Of a DNA stretch of 64,000 nt, positions 25,589 through 35,284 are shown piece by piece. Positions within the stretch are counted from its first letter, which is position 1. The number at the start of each line of letters is the position of its first letter. Location of the stretch: the NCBI RefSeq assembly GCF_004768545.1, contig NZ_CP038636.1:682001-746000 (forward strand), written 5' to 3'. The position numbers were made by a program, and so were the translations under genes. This stretch comes from Cupriavidus oxalaticus. Lineage in GTDB: Bacteria; Pseudomonadota; Gammaproteobacteria; Burkholderiales; Burkholderiaceae. The notes under the pieces were generated by a model that saw only the letters and a program-made list of their open reading frames with translations, had not been told where the DNA came from and ran no database searches.

Positions 25589-27385
25589 TTATTTATGGAT
25601 ATTGTTCGCCAACATCATGCCGGCACTGTTGCCGCCGCTGTAGTGCCTGGTGCAACCGGCAGAGCTGTTGCCAGTCACCGACATGCTGGTGGTCCCAAAC
25701 AGGTCAATATCGGTGGTGCAACCCCTCACGAAGTTGCCGGAGATCACGCCCCCGCTGCGATTGAATGCCGCGATCCCACAGGACCGCGGCGCGCTGAACC
25801 CTGCCACCACGTTGCCGACGACAACCGCCGCCGTGCCGCTTGCCTCCAGGTAAATGCCACTCCCGGTGCCATTCTGGCCGTTCAGGGTGTTGCCATTGAT
25901 GACCGGCTCGCTGGTGCCATAGGCATAGATGCCGTGCTTGCCCACGCCGCGCATGTTGTTGCTGTTGATTGCCGGGCAATCCTGGTACAGCACCTCGATG
26001 CCGTCTGCTTCGTTGGTGGCATTGCAGAACAGGCTGTTACCCGTCACCTGGTTGCCCTGGCCGCGGTCATTCGCCGTGAAGGAGAGCACCGGCTTGCCCG
26101 CGGCGATGCCGTTACTGGCCACCAGCACGGTACCGGCCATGCTCACCACATAAGTCGATGGTGGCACCCCGGCGCCGGTGATGATCTGCCCCACCTGAAT
26201 CATCGGATTGGCGGCCGCCATTGCCACGTTGGCGGTGCCATTGGTGGAAGATGCCTGCGTGGCCTGCGCCACTGTGTCACTTGCCAGCCCTTGCAGGCAG
26301 ACGGCAGTCACGGCATAGCCACGTGATAGATCCACGCTATTTCCTGACACCACGCATTGGACGCAGCCCCCATACAGCATGATGCCGGCATAGACAGGTT
26401 TCCAGGCTGCGCCGCTCTGGTCGGTGCGTGCCCGATTGTACAGCACCGTATTGGCCACCACGGTGTTCGAATGGGACCGTATCACCGCGATGCCCCACCA
26501 CGTTGCCCCTTGGCAGGTGTTGCCGGTGATGGTCGCATTGCTGACCTGCTCGCTGACAATGCTGCGGCGGAACGGGCCGCGCACCACGTTGCCGCTGATG
26601 GTGCACAGGTTGTCCTGCAGCGGAAAGCTGTCGGCGTGGTAGTTCGCCAGGCCTTCCACATGAATGCCGACCCGGCAATCCTGGCCCGCCATGGCGGTGA
26701 CCAGGTTACCCACGATGGTCGCGGCGCAGCCCCAGATGGTAATGCCATCGCCACGGTCCTCTCCGTTGTCGCCGGGATTGGCGTGGCCGCCCCCCGCGCC
26801 GATGCAATCCAGTATCTTGTTGTCGGCGATCACATAATCGTGAAACTCGCCGTTCGACTCGGCCTGCACGCCGTTCTGGAAATACTGTATGGTCGAGCGC
26901 GTCACCGTGCCCAGGTTGGCCATGAAGCAGATGCCGACATTCCTGCCGCCGGTCTGGGATTGCAGCCGGTTGCGGTTGGTGAGATAGATCCCATCAAACT
27001 CGCAGCCGTCCTTCCTGACCGTGATGGCGGCCGCGCTGGCGATGCCGGCGGTAAAGCGCAACTCACCGTTGCCGACCAGACGGATCTTGTGCCGGACTGT
27101 CAGTGGGGCGGTCAGTCTGAATACCGCCCGGCCCGGCACGGTAAGCACGGCTACCCCACTATCCAGGGCTGCCTGCACCGCAGCGGTGTGATCCATTGCC
27201 GCCTTGCCGGTCAATGCATCCTCGCGCATGCCGTCGGGCATGAAATCAAGCAGGCTGAGCGCCTCGGGCGTCCTGGGCTCGGGCGTGCTGGCCTTTGCAT
27301 CGGCCAGAGGGAGCATATAACCCGCCTGTGCAGCGCCGGCGGTGGCCACCAGCCGGGCAAGGAAACTACGCCTACGTTCGCTCAT
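25589..27385 (-). CDS. Exported right-handed parallel beta-helix protein
   Basis: 598 residues. N-terminal twin-arginine-like signal (SERRRSFLARLVATAGAAQAG), then LDFMPDGMRED...AAVQAALDSG, the usual entry to pectate-lyase-like folds. Many turns follow with repeating N-x-V/I-x-G-N and I-x-G-N-T units (ISGNVVRG, ITGNTCQG, VSGNSVDL, VTGNSLFC, INGNTLNG, ISGNFVRG, VTGNSSAG). A stretch at about residues 390-460 looks like an inserted beta domain. Such proteins in EPS loci are often polysaccharide lyases, epimerases or tailspike-like binders; I cannot see specific catalytic residues. ATG 27385 chosen to give the signal peptide; the frame is open 40 codons further. Confidence 0.85.
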   Translation of the reverse strand: MSERRRSFLARLVATAGAAQAGYMLPLADAKASTPEPRTPEALSLLDFMPDGMREDALTGKAAMDHTAAVQAALDSGVAVLTVPGRAVFRLTAPLTVRHKIRLVGNGELRFTAGIASAAAITVRKDGCEFDGIYLTNRNRLQSQTGGRNVGICFMANLGTVTRSTIQYFQNGVQAESNGEFHDYVIADNKILDCIGAGGGHANPGDNGEDRGDGITIWGCAATIVGNLVTAMAGQDCRVGIHVEGLANYHADSFPLQDNLCTISGNVVRGPFRRSIVSEQVSNATITGNTCQGATWWGIAVIRSHSNTVVANTVLYNRARTDQSGAAWKPVYAGIMLYGGCVQCVVSGNSVDLSRGYAVTAVCLQGLASDTVAQATQASSTNGTANVAMAAANPMIQVGQIITGAGVPPSTYVVSMAGTVLVASNGIAAGKPVLSFTANDRGQGNQVTGNSLFCNATNEADGIEVLYQDCPAINSNNMRGVGKHGIYAYGTSEPVINGNTLNGQNGTGSGIYLEASGTAAVVVGNVVAGFSAPRSCGIAAFNRSGGVISGNFVRGCTTDIDLFGTTSMSVTGNSSAGCTRHYSGGNSAGMMLANNIHK

Positions 27386-27517
27386 GTCTTCAGCACCCGA
27401 ACCAGAGCGCCCCGGACCGCATGCCAGGCTGCGCCGAGCGCGCCGAATCCCATGATCGGCGTCACCCGGATGCCGCGCGATAACCGTAGCGCGAGTTAAC
27501 TTCAAAAGCCGCGACGC

Positions 27518-27924
27518 TTACGGTGACACGATTTGAATCCCCCATCCATCAGCCATAAGCATGGCCCAAGGGCGGAGGCTTACGCCATTTCGTGAGACCG
27601 CGCCAAGTCGAGGGCTGACTACGCCGACAAGGCGGTGGTTTACTTCTCTGGAGATGGACGGATACCATCGCTCAACGTGCGATCGCAACTGGTCATTGAG
27701 CACCACCGTCCGGATTTGTAGCAGGTTGTGGGCGTGCCGAGGCCGCCAGGCCATCTGCTGACGTTTGACGAATCGCTTGCTCACCACCTGGTTGACAGCC
27801 GACTCCACGAACCCCGCAATGGGCTCCTCGTGCCGATAGCGGTCACCGTAGTTCACGATGAATTGCCGGTTGTTATCCAGGTAGACGATGAACTCCTCGA
27901 GCTTGCCGCGGAGTTTGGCCTTCT
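27518..27924 (-). pseudogene. Transposase C-terminal fragment (ISKra4-like)
   Basis: Minus-strand reading KLRGKLEEFIVYLDNNRQFIVNYGDRYRHEEPIAGFVESAVNQVVSKRFVKRQQMAWRP...LLQIRTVVLNDQL resembles the C-terminus of ISKra4-type transposases (ESxVNxxxxKRxxKxQQM). No N-terminal part is present upstream, so it is a remnant. Family assigned from memory of the motif. Confidence 0.5.
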
Positions 27925-28430
27925 ACTATGAGCAGTACCTTGTCAAGGGCTTTTACGAGTTGACTCTGGTTCACGAATCATCGGTCAGGTCCCCTTTCTC
28001 CGTGAGGAAGGGCTGCAGCTGGGTCAAGGGCAGGCGAAGCCTGGCGCAGCGGACCCTTGACACTGCGAAGGCCCGATATGCTGGCATATGGTGGCGAGCG
28101 CGATAGCTCGCCACCATATGAGCGGACTCTGGCCGCAAATTCCGTTTCACCGTCGTCAACCATTGCTGCCGATCCTTTTTCGTCTCGCGGGTCTGAAGCC
28201 GATCATCGCGCGCGTAAGACTCCAACGTCTCACTACCTTCTATCCGCTGGCGCCTGGCCAGCCTCATCCTGCATGCGCGTTGCGCCGGAATCGTGTCCAG
28301 GAACACGCCCCATCTCTAAGAGTCGGTTGCTTTGGCAACCCGCCAAACTCACGGGCATGTTCACCCCAGACCGTATGTGCTGCGTACTGGCCTGACGTCA
28401 CGTTACCGCTTCGCTGCTGAACTGGATAAC
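27925..28430. other. Gene-free interval in IS graveyard
   Basis: No credible coding frame. Apart from the perfect palindrome at 28,085-28,120 I see nothing to annotate. Confidence 0.4.
28085..28120. repeat. Perfect 15-bp inverted repeat
   Basis: CATATGGTGGCGAGC, a 6-base loop GCGATA, then GCTCGCCACCATATG: no mismatch over 15 bp. It could be a hairpin, an operator-like site or an IS end; no neighbour explains it. Confidence 0.85.
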
Positions 28431-28982
28431 CTAAGCCGGTTTCAGGTGTGCTCCTTCGGGAATCACGCCGTCCTTCAGATAGCGCCACAGCGCAATCGCG
28501 AGGCGCCGTGCGACCGCGACGATCGCGATGCGCCGCGCGCGGCGATTCGGTCCCGTGCCCTGCGTGCGCTGATTGAACCACTGCGCCAGCGCGCTGTCCG
28601 GCTGGTAGCGCAGCCAGGACCACGCCATCTCGACCAGTAACGAGCGCACCCGTCGGTTGCCTTGTTTACTGATGCCCTGATCTACCTTGCTCTCGCCGCT
28701 GTCGTAGGGCTGTGGTACCAGACCAACGCATGCGCCGATTTCGCGCCGGTTGTGGAATTCTCGCCAGAATAGCTCTAGCGCGAGGCGTGACGCGCCCACT
28801 TCGCCAATCCCCTTCAGACGCGCTAGGTCATCGCTTCGCTTGCGCGCGGCTGCCGGCAGGCTCGCCTGCCGCGTCTTCTCCAGCGCCGCGAGTTGCTGCT
28901 CGGCCAGGGCCAACCGTTCGCATTCGCGCAGTAGCCGCTCACGCAGCTCAGGCGGCAGCGGCGCGCCGTCGTGGCACCTCAC
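28431..28982 (-). pseudogene. IS110-family transposase, C-terminal half
   Basis: About 180 codons with the Transposase_20 signature LKGIGEVGASRLALELF...FHNRREIGACVGLVPQPYDSGESKVDQGISKQGNRRVRSLLVEMAW. The N-terminal DEDD domain is not in this frame or strand; a matching N-terminal piece sits on the opposite strand just to the right (29,030-29,244). So the gene was split by an inversion. Confidence 0.85.
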
Positions 28983-29029
28983 CTCGTCACGCGCGAGCCG
29001 GCCAGCGAACGCCTTGCGGTCGACGTCAT

Positions 29030-29244
29030 CCCAGCTATCGTGCGCTGCACACGCGCGGCGTCGAGTGCTACGTCGTCGATCCGGCCAGCATCCCGGTCGA
29101 GCGCCACAAGCGACGCGCGAAGACCGGCCGGCTCGATGTCATCAAACTGGTGATCAACCTGCGTGCATGGCTGCGCGGCGAGCGCGACCGCATGCACGTA
29201 GTTCACGTGCCGTCGCTCCAGGACGAAGCATCACGCCAGGGCTT
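29030..29244 (+). pseudogene. IS110-family transposase, N-terminal fragment (inverted)
   Basis: The plus strand reads LHTRGVECYVVDPASIPVERHKRRAKTGRLDVIKLVINLRAWLRGERDRMHVVHVPS, the DEDD-domain piece of IS110-type transposases (VDPASI...RRAKTDRLDA). It ends where Tn3 tnpA sequence starts at about 29,245. Confidence 0.75.
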
Positions 29245-29447
29245 GTACGCGGAACATCTCTTGCAAAGCGGTCTGGCTGGTGACATCAAACGGCTTGATG
29301 CCGGGGTGCTCCTTGACCCATTGCTGATGCTCGTACAACGTCGGACGTCGTTGGTACAGTGCCTTCAGGCTGGCAATCGACAGCAACGGCGCGGAGAAAG
29401 CATTTTCCAGCTACGAGGCGCAAATGCTCGCAGTGGTCAACCGCTGG
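29245..29447. pseudogene. Chimeric Tn3 tnpA scrap, two pieces in opposite orientation
   Basis: Bases 29,245-29,400 nearly repeat 10,063-10,211 of the truncated tnpA in the same orientation (about 96% by eye). At GCGGAGAAAGC the match jumps and 29,400-29,447 matches the reverse complement of about 9,918-9,965. Two halves of one gene in opposite orientation mark an inversion breakpoint. Confidence 0.8.
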
Positions 29448-30366
29448 CATCAGGAACGGCCGAGCGCCGCCCCGACGTGTTTTGTGCCACGTGAGGCGTC
29501 ACCTTCACCTCCAGGCAAGCCTCAATGAACTCGTGCGCGTCGTAGCCCTTGTCGGCGCCCACGGTGACTTCCACATCCAGGTCTTCTGTCACCTGCCTGG
29601 CATCGTTGAGCATGACCTTTGCCGCCTCACGTTCGGCGTGTCCGTCCGCATTGGTCACCATGGCGCTCACCACCAGGCCGTGGCGGTTGTCGCTCAGGGT
29701 ATGACCCATGTAGCGCAGTTCGCTCGCTGTTTTGCCCTTGCGGTAGAGCTTGGCATCGGGATCGGTCTTGGACTCGTGCGTCTCGTTGCTGCGCTTGCGC
29801 CCCTTGAAGTTGCCGCCGTCGTTGTCGTCCTTGTCGCCGCCATCCTTGCGCACGAAGCTCTTGTGGCCTGCCCACGCCTGAATCAGCGTGCCGTCGACGC
29901 TGAAGTGCTCACCCGACAGCCAGTTCTTCTTCTGCGCGATGGCCAGCACTTCGTTGAAGAACTGGATCACCCCATCATGCTTGATCAGCCGTTCGCGGTT
30001 CTTGGGGAAGACCGTAGGCACCCAGACTATGTCGTCCATCGACAGCCCGATGAACCAGCGAAACAGTAGGTTGTATTGCGTCTGCTCCATGAGCTGGCGT
30101 TCGGAGCGAATGCTGTAGAGCACTTGCAGTAGCATAGCCCGCAGCAACTTCTCCGGCGCGATGCTGGGCCGGCCGCCCTTAATATCCGCCTCGTACATCT
30201 GCGCGAACAGCCGATCCATCTTGACCAGCACCTGGTCGACCATGGCGCGGATCGAGCGCAGCGGGTGGGACTTTGGCACGAAGTCATCCAGCCTCTGCAT
30301 CGTGAACAAGCTTTCTGTGAAGGTGTCTGCGCCGCGCATGAAGGTAGCGTTGGAAGGGATCCTCAA
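29437..30366 (-). pseudogene. IS5-family transposase, C-terminus lost
   Basis: The frame encodes MQRLDDFVPKSHPLRSIRAMVD, GGRPSIAPEKLLRAMLLQVLYSIRSERQLMEQ (DUF772), WLSGEHFSVDGTLIQAWAGHKSF (first catalytic Asp) and VGADKGYDAHEF (second). The sequence stops after SGRRSAVPD, losing the final third with the catalytic Glu, where it meets the tnpA scrap at about 29,447. The likely start is the ATG at 30339. Confidence 0.85.
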
Positions 30367-30399
30367 ATTAACGCTTCAGTCAGTCGTCGCGCTGACGTC

Positions 30400-30801
30400 C
30401 GCTGGATGCTAGGGGAAGCGACGCGCATTCAGAAAGGCGTGCGGGACAGCCTGAAGTTGCATCAACAGGTTCGGGAACTCAAGGAAGAACTGCGGAAAGC
30501 TTACTCAGAACTGGACCGCTACCGCCAGACACACGCCCGCGCAGTGACCAACGTGCGCCAGTTCGAACGCGAGACGACGGCGCAGGCCAGCATGCAGCAA
30601 GCACAGATTGAAAGTCTGCTGCTTCGCTATCGCATCTACAAGCTGATGACCGAGCACTATGCGCTGACGGCATTGCGCTTGGACCCGGCAACGCTGGTCA
30701 CGCATCGTGATAGGGTGGCACAGCATGTCCTTTTTCGGAGAAAGAAGGGCGTGTCGGTTCCTGGAATCGGCTTGGGTGACTTGGGCCTCGAATTGCTGTA
30801 G
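30400..30801 (+). pseudogene. 3' remnant of a coiled-coil protein gene
   Basis: An open frame continuing out of the IS5 end reads IQKGVRDSLKLHQQVRELKEELRKAYSELDRYRQTHARAVTNVRQFERETTAQ, a long heptad-like helix, then LLLRYRIYKLMTEHYALTALRL. There is no start of its own after the IS boundary, so I read it as the 3' part of a gene cut by the IS5 element. Family unknown. Confidence 0.5.
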
Positions 30802-31033
30802 TGCTGGCCGCCGCGCATGACAGCGGTAGCCTTCCCCGGTCCGGGGGCACCCATTTTTTCCTGTTTAAGCACCCCTCATACCGCCTCAAATGCTGTGGGT
30901 GCAGTCGCACAGAATGTCACACCCACATGCCTTACAAGGGATGGTAGGGGTCGCATTACTTGACTGCGGTGTCAGCCTGGGGACCGCATACACGTCGAAT
31001 GCCGACCCGTCCAGCCATAGGAAAGGGGGCACC

Positions 31034-31234
31034 GTGAGTGACAACCTGAAGTTGGGCTTAGTGGTGCTGGCCGGGCTGGCCGGCGTGATCTATGCCGAAG
31101 CCCAGTCCATGAACATGAGCATGTTCGATACGGTGCGGCAACTAGGCGCAGATCTGTTGAATCAGACCAAGTGTCTATTCATATTGCACCCCACTCAGGG
31201 TGAATGTCTGCTTTATGCCTATGCATGGGAATGA
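31034..31234 (+). CDS. Small membrane-associated protein, unknown
   Basis: 66 residues from a GTG preceded by AAAGGGGG. One N-terminal hydrophobic helix (LKLGLVVLAGLAGVIYAEA, residues ~5-23), then a soluble tail. No family recognised. Isolated between IS remnants and the methyltransferase gene. Confidence 0.45.
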   Translation: MSDNLKLGLVVLAGLAGVIYAEAQSMNMSMFDTVRQLGADLLNQTKCLFILHPTQGECLLYAYAWE

Positions 31235-31413
31235 CAGCTATTGGCCGAACTTGGGCTCACGTCAAGACGGTGCTGGCGCATCGCTTACTCCGCTCCGGGA
31301 TTAGCCGCGCGTTCTGAGGCTTTCCGCACAAACGTCATCAATCTTTGGGATGAAGCGCCTCATGCTTGTTACTAATCTAGATCATCCGAAGCAGTCCCTA
31401 GACAGGAGACAAT

Positions 31414-32202
31414 ATGACTACGGCAGCCACTCCCACAGGTTCCGTGCTGGCGCAACGATTCAAGCAACGCTTGAAGCCATTCATGCCGGCGTGGCTGCTG
31501 AAATTCCGCCGCGACGGTGTGATACGCAGGGAAGGCTCATTGTACGAAGGCAAGTCGCTGGGCGAAATCTTCACCCATGTGTACGAAACCGGCGCCTGGG
31601 GCGTGGCCGAGGACCAGTCGGGGTTCTATAGCGGCAGCAGTTCCCACGACCCGAAGATCGTCGAACCCTATGTCGAGGCGGTGACTGCGTACCTGACGGC
31701 AATGCCGGAGCGGCCGTCCGTCGTCGACATGGGCTGCGGCGACTTCAATGTCGGCAAACGCCTGCGCGCCGTGTGCGGACGCTATATCGGCTGCGACGTG
31801 GTGGACGCGGCGATCCAGTCGAACCGCACGAGGTTCGCCGATCTTGACGTCGACTTCCGCTGCGTCGACATCACGACCGACCTGCTGCCTCCTGGCGACA
31901 TCGTGTTCCTGCGCCAGGTGCTGGACCATCTGGACAATGCGCGCATCGCCACCGTGCTGTCGAAGCTGGGGCCGTACAAGGTCCTGATCCTGACCGAGTA
32001 CCTGCCACAAAGCGCAAACTTCACGCCCAATCTCGACAAGACGATCGGCTCGCACCTGCGCCTGTTCGGGGCGCAACCGAGCGGGCTCGTGCTGACCGCG
32101 CCGCCGTTCAATCTGAAGGTGCTGTCCGCGCGGATTCTCTGCGAAGTTCCCGACAGCGGTGGTGTCATCCGCACCATCGCGTACGAATTGCCGGGACGCT
32201 GA
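31414..32202 (+). CDS. Class I SAM-dependent methyltransferase
   Basis: 262 residues. Motif I VVDMGCGDFN (~103-112) and the following IGCDVV, then a VDFRCVDIT acidic step and LRQVLDHLDN give a Rossmann methyltransferase core. The N-terminal GSLYEGKSLGEIFTHVYETGAWG resembles sugar- or small-molecule methyltransferases of surface-polysaccharide loci. There is no N-P-P-Y motif, so it is not a DNA adenine methylase. Ribosome site ACAGGAGAC before the ATG. Stands alone between IS debris; may once have belonged to the EPS locus. Confidence 0.85.
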   Translation: MTTAATPTGSVLAQRFKQRLKPFMPAWLLKFRRDGVIRREGSLYEGKSLGEIFTHVYETGAWGVAEDQSGFYSGSSSHDPKIVEPYVEAVTAYLTAMPERPSVVDMGCGDFNVGKRLRAVCGRYIGCDVVDAAIQSNRTRFADLDVDFRCVDITTDLLPPGDIVFLRQVLDHLDNARIATVLSKLGPYKVLILTEYLPQSANFTPNLDKTIGSHLRLFGAQPSGLVLTAPPFNLKVLSARILCEVPDSGGVIRTIAYELPGR

Positions 32203-32246
32203 GCCCTGTCGATCAAGGCGATTGTCAACGTAGTTGTCACGTCACC

Positions 32247-32863
32247 TCACGCAACCTGCTTTAGTTCTGCTGGCTCAATCCGTTCCGGATTGAGCCAGAC
32301 TTCGTCTGCCAAACTCCAGTTCCGTGTCGGCCCGGACCAACGCTCGGGAGTTCTGGCCTTAGCATCAGCATAGACTGCTTCACGGTGCGCCAGCACCGCC
32401 GCGGCTACGCCACCGTGGCGCTGCGCCGGTGTCACGAATTTCAGCCCACTATGCTTGTGCTCGTGGTTGTACCAACGCACAAATCGCTGCGTCCATGCAC
32501 GCGCCTCGTCCACGCTGCCGAATGCTTGGCGCGGGTAGTCCGGCCGATACTTGCAGGTCCGGAACAGCGACTCGGCGTAGGGGTTGTCATTGCTCACGCG
32601 CGGCCGGCTGAACGAAGCGACCACCCCCAGGTTTTCCAGGGTGGCGAGCATCGTCGCGCCCCTCATTGGACTGCCGTTATCCGAGTGCAGAACCAGGGGA
32701 CGTCCAGCCAGACCTTCGGCCAAACTGGCTCGCCGCATGAGCAACGCCGCCAACTCCGCCGACTCCGCCCGATGCACTTCATGACCGACGATCTTGCGGC
32801 TGAACACGTCCAGCATCATGTACCAGTAGTAATACTGGCCCTTGATTGCTGCCGGCATCCAGG
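32247..32863 (-). pseudogene. IS3-type OrfB transposase, 3' exon
   Basis: C-terminal part of an rve-core integrase: MMLDVFSRKIVGHEVH, LHSDNGSPMRGATM and NPYAESLFRTCKYRP give the D-D-E set. The 5' part lies at 34,699-35,149, beyond a group II intron. Joining the two pieces gives an uninterrupted 356-codon frame including the stop (reading across as WDI-T-WMPAAIKG). Confidence 0.85.
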
Positions 32864-32903
32864 GGTGAGTAGGCCGGGGGAGTTTCACCCCCAGCCTCTC
32901 GCA

Positions 32904-32937
32904 GAACCGGACGTGAGCCTCTCGACTCATCCGGCTC
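32904..32937 (-). ncRNA. Group II intron domain V
   Basis: 34-nt hairpin read on the minus strand from GAGCCGGATGAGTC through to CACGTCCGGTTC, with the AGC of the catalytic triad near the start and the bulged middle. This is the most conserved part of the ribozyme. Confidence 0.88.
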
Positions 32938-32940
32938 CCA

Positions 32941-34182
32941 TCATCCAACCGCAGGTAGACATCCCATTCTCCAGTGCACAAAGGCAGCGGGGAATCGACG
33001 CGCAAGCCGCCCGAGGGCATATCTCGCCCGCGTTTTACGACGAGCGAGAGGCTTATACTTGCGCATCATCCAGCGCACCAAGTAGTCATTCATGTGTTTC
33101 CAGATCACCGACATTGCTGAGCCATGGAAGCGGCCGTAGTATTGCTGCCACCCCCTTAGAATCGGATTGAACATGGCCGCCAGATCGCCCAATTCGCGGT
33201 CGCACATCAGTTGCAGATGCCATCCCCGAATAGTCTGCCGCATCGCCTTGAGAGCGTCACGGCTGACTGCCGGGGCGAAGTTCACGTAGACCCGCTGATA
33301 CTTGTCCACCGCTTTGCGCGGCCGAAACGTATACCCCAGGAAGGTGAACTGGACATCAGGATGTGCTTCCCGACGATTGACGTCCTGACAGTAGACGATC
33401 CTCGTCTTGCCCGGATGCAATTCGAGCCCGCACTCGCGGAACCGCTCGCCGATCCTGCCTAACGCCAGCTTGGCCTGAGCCAAGCTCTTGCAATGGACCA
33501 CCCCATCATCGGCGTAACGGCAGAACCGTACGCTTCTGAGGTTACGGGCGACCCACATGTCAAAGGCATAATGCAGGAATAGGTTGGCCAGCAACGGACT
33601 CACGACGCCGCCTTGTGGCGTGCCGCGTGTCCGCTCCTTGAGTTCCCCGTCTGCGGTCTGCATAGGCGCTTTCAGCCAGCGTTCCACATACAAGAGAACC
33701 CATGGGGTCTGGCAGTGCTTCTTGAGCGCTTTCATCAGTAGGTCATGGTCGATATTGTCGAATAGTCCTTTAATATCGAATTCCACAACCCAGTCGTACT
33801 CCCAGCTTCGCCGCCTCACCATTGCAATCGCGTCATGGGCAGAGCGCCCAGGTCGATAGCCATAGGAGTTCGGATGGAACATCGGGTCGATCTGCGGCTC
33901 CAGCAGGAGCTTGACCGCCGTCTGCGCCACCCGGTCAGCAATCGTGGGCACGCCCAACATGCGAACACCGCCTGTCTTCTTCGGAATCGGGACCCCTTTG
34001 ACCGGCGGCGGGAAGTAGCTGCCGGAACAGAGTCGATTCCATAGCTTGTACAGGTTGTCGCCCAAGCGACTTTCGAATTGCTCGATCGATTCACGGTCGA
34101 CGCCTGCGGCGCCACCGTTCGCTTTGACACATTGGAATGCTTTCCAGATTAACGCTTTAGGAATGTCAAACGGTTTGGTCAT
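32941..34182 (-). CDS. ltrA: Group II intron reverse transcriptase/maturase
   Basis: 413 residues. RT palm motifs: GVRMLGVPTIADRVAQTAV, NSYGYRPGRSAHDAI, VVEFDIKGLFDNIDHDLL, GTPQGGVVSPLLANLFLHYAFD and the active site FCRYADDGVVHC (~223). The maturase X region follows (FTFLGYTFRPRKA...NPILRGWQQYYGRFH). There is no endonuclease (HNH) domain at the C-terminus. It assists splicing and copies the intron into new sites. The stop lies just before domain V, which is common when the ORF sits in domain IV. Confidence 0.95.
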   Translation of the reverse strand: MTKPFDIPKALIWKAFQCVKANGGAAGVDRESIEQFESRLGDNLYKLWNRLCSGSYFPPPVKGVPIPKKTGGVRMLGVPTIADRVAQTAVKLLLEPQIDPMFHPNSYGYRPGRSAHDAIAMVRRRSWEYDWVVEFDIKGLFDNIDHDLLMKALKKHCQTPWVLLYVERWLKAPMQTADGELKERTRGTPQGGVVSPLLANLFLHYAFDMWVARNLRSVRFCRYADDGVVHCKSLAQAKLALGRIGERFRECGLELHPGKTRIVYCQDVNRREAHPDVQFTFLGYTFRPRKAVDKYQRVYVNFAPAVSRDALKAMRQTIRGWHLQLMCDRELGDLAAMFNPILRGWQQYYGRFHGSAMSVIWKHMNDYLVRWMMRKYKPLARRKTRARYALGRLARRFPAAFVHWRMGCLPAVG

Positions 34183-34698
34183 GCAGCCGTGCTCCTCCTG
34201 CTCACGCAGTTGACACGACTACAGACCGGGATGATGCAGCCCCTTCGCTCCACCACCATTACAGCGGCTTCAACACTACTACGAGCTGCTCCGCCCCTTG
34301 GTGGCGCATCGCTACTTTCGGCCTCGCCTTTCGAGCTTGTGCCTTTCGCTTGGCATCGCCACCGAAGGTTCCCGCAGTTCAACGTAAGAGCCCGAATCAG
34401 GCTGACGCTGCCTCTATGCCGGACACCGCCTGGCCCGTAAGCAGGTAACGGCCAGGCTGATCGCGGGGCAACATCACTCCCCGGTTTTGATGTCATCTGA
34501 ACTGTTTCGACACTTGAACGGCAGTTCACGGTTGTTCGTCTTCCTTGATTCATACCTGACGCCTTCACGACGCCTTTTCCATGACGCTCACGACCAGGGC
34601 TTTTGACCCAAGCCGCTCATGGTGGTTTGCCACCTGCTCCTGCAAGCCGATGGCGAGGGGCCATACCCTCATCTCCTACGCCGCTTGCTGCGGCACAC

Positions 34699-35149
34699 TA
34701 ATGTCCCAGCTCCAGACCTGATTGGGTCCGGTGGCGCAATGGCTCGTCACCACCCGCGCCGAGGGCTTGCGCGCACGACCGCGGTGATGCAGCTGCGACG
34801 CGCTACGCAAGACACGATAGAAGCTCGACTCCGAGGCCACGTACTGGCCGCGGTCCGCCAGCGTCGGTACGATCTGGCTGGGCGGCATACTGGCAAACTC
34901 CACGCTGTTGGCCACCGCAAAAATCTGTTGGCGTTCCGCCTCGCTTAGCTTGTTGGCTGGCGCTGGCCGCACAGTGGTGGTGCGAGCATCTGCGACCACC
35001 TCGTCGCCTTCTCGAACCCAGCGCTGGAAGGTGCGCAAGCTCAGACCCAACTCGTCGCAAGCCTGTGCCAGTCGGCAGCCAGAGCGTTCTGCCTCACGAA
35101 TCAACGATATACACAACCGGCGATCTGGGACGCTGATCAGTAGCGTCAC
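34699..35149 (-). pseudogene. IS3-type OrfB transposase, 5' exon
   Basis: N-terminal part with helix-turn-helix (ACDELGLSLRTFQRWVREGD), PAPANKLSEAERQQIF, YVASESSFYRVLRSA and the WSWDI start of the catalytic core. The group II intron enters directly after the WDI codons. No separate OrfA was found to the right, so the IS is probably incomplete at that end. Confidence 0.82.
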
Positions 35150-35284
35150 TCAAGAATTGGCGCCGACCTGCTTGCCGGTAGTCGTCACGAACTACATCAG
35201 TATGCGTCTGTGATTGCCCGGCATCACCACGAGCGCTTTGACGGGAGCGGATACCCCGACCACCTGGTTGGCCAGAACGTCCTG

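Larger units (their letters stand above)
32864..34698 (-). mobile_element. Group II intron inserted in an IS3 transposase gene
   Basis: 1835 bp on the minus strand, beginning GTGTGCCGC (GUGYG consensus) and ending ...CTACTCACC. It contains a reverse transcriptase-maturase gene, a 34-nt domain V at 32,904-32,937 and a GC-rich domain VI hairpin. The 5' and 3' ends were set by requiring the two exon pieces to join in frame; the 3' boundary may be off by one base. Retrohoming element that splices from RNA, so the host IS could in principle still express its transposase. Confidence 0.88.

Noticed and set aside
26357..27499. 380-codon plus-strand frame
   Set aside because: Antisense of the beta-helix gene, whose repeats and signal peptide are convincing.
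28431..28982. Intact IS110
   Set aside because: The DEDD domain is absent from this strand and found inverted next to it, so neither half can work.
31414..32202. Methylase of the DISARM system
   Set aside because: The protein is a class I methyltransferase but lacks NPPY/DPPY or the cytosine PCQ motif and lies 18 kb away among IS debris.
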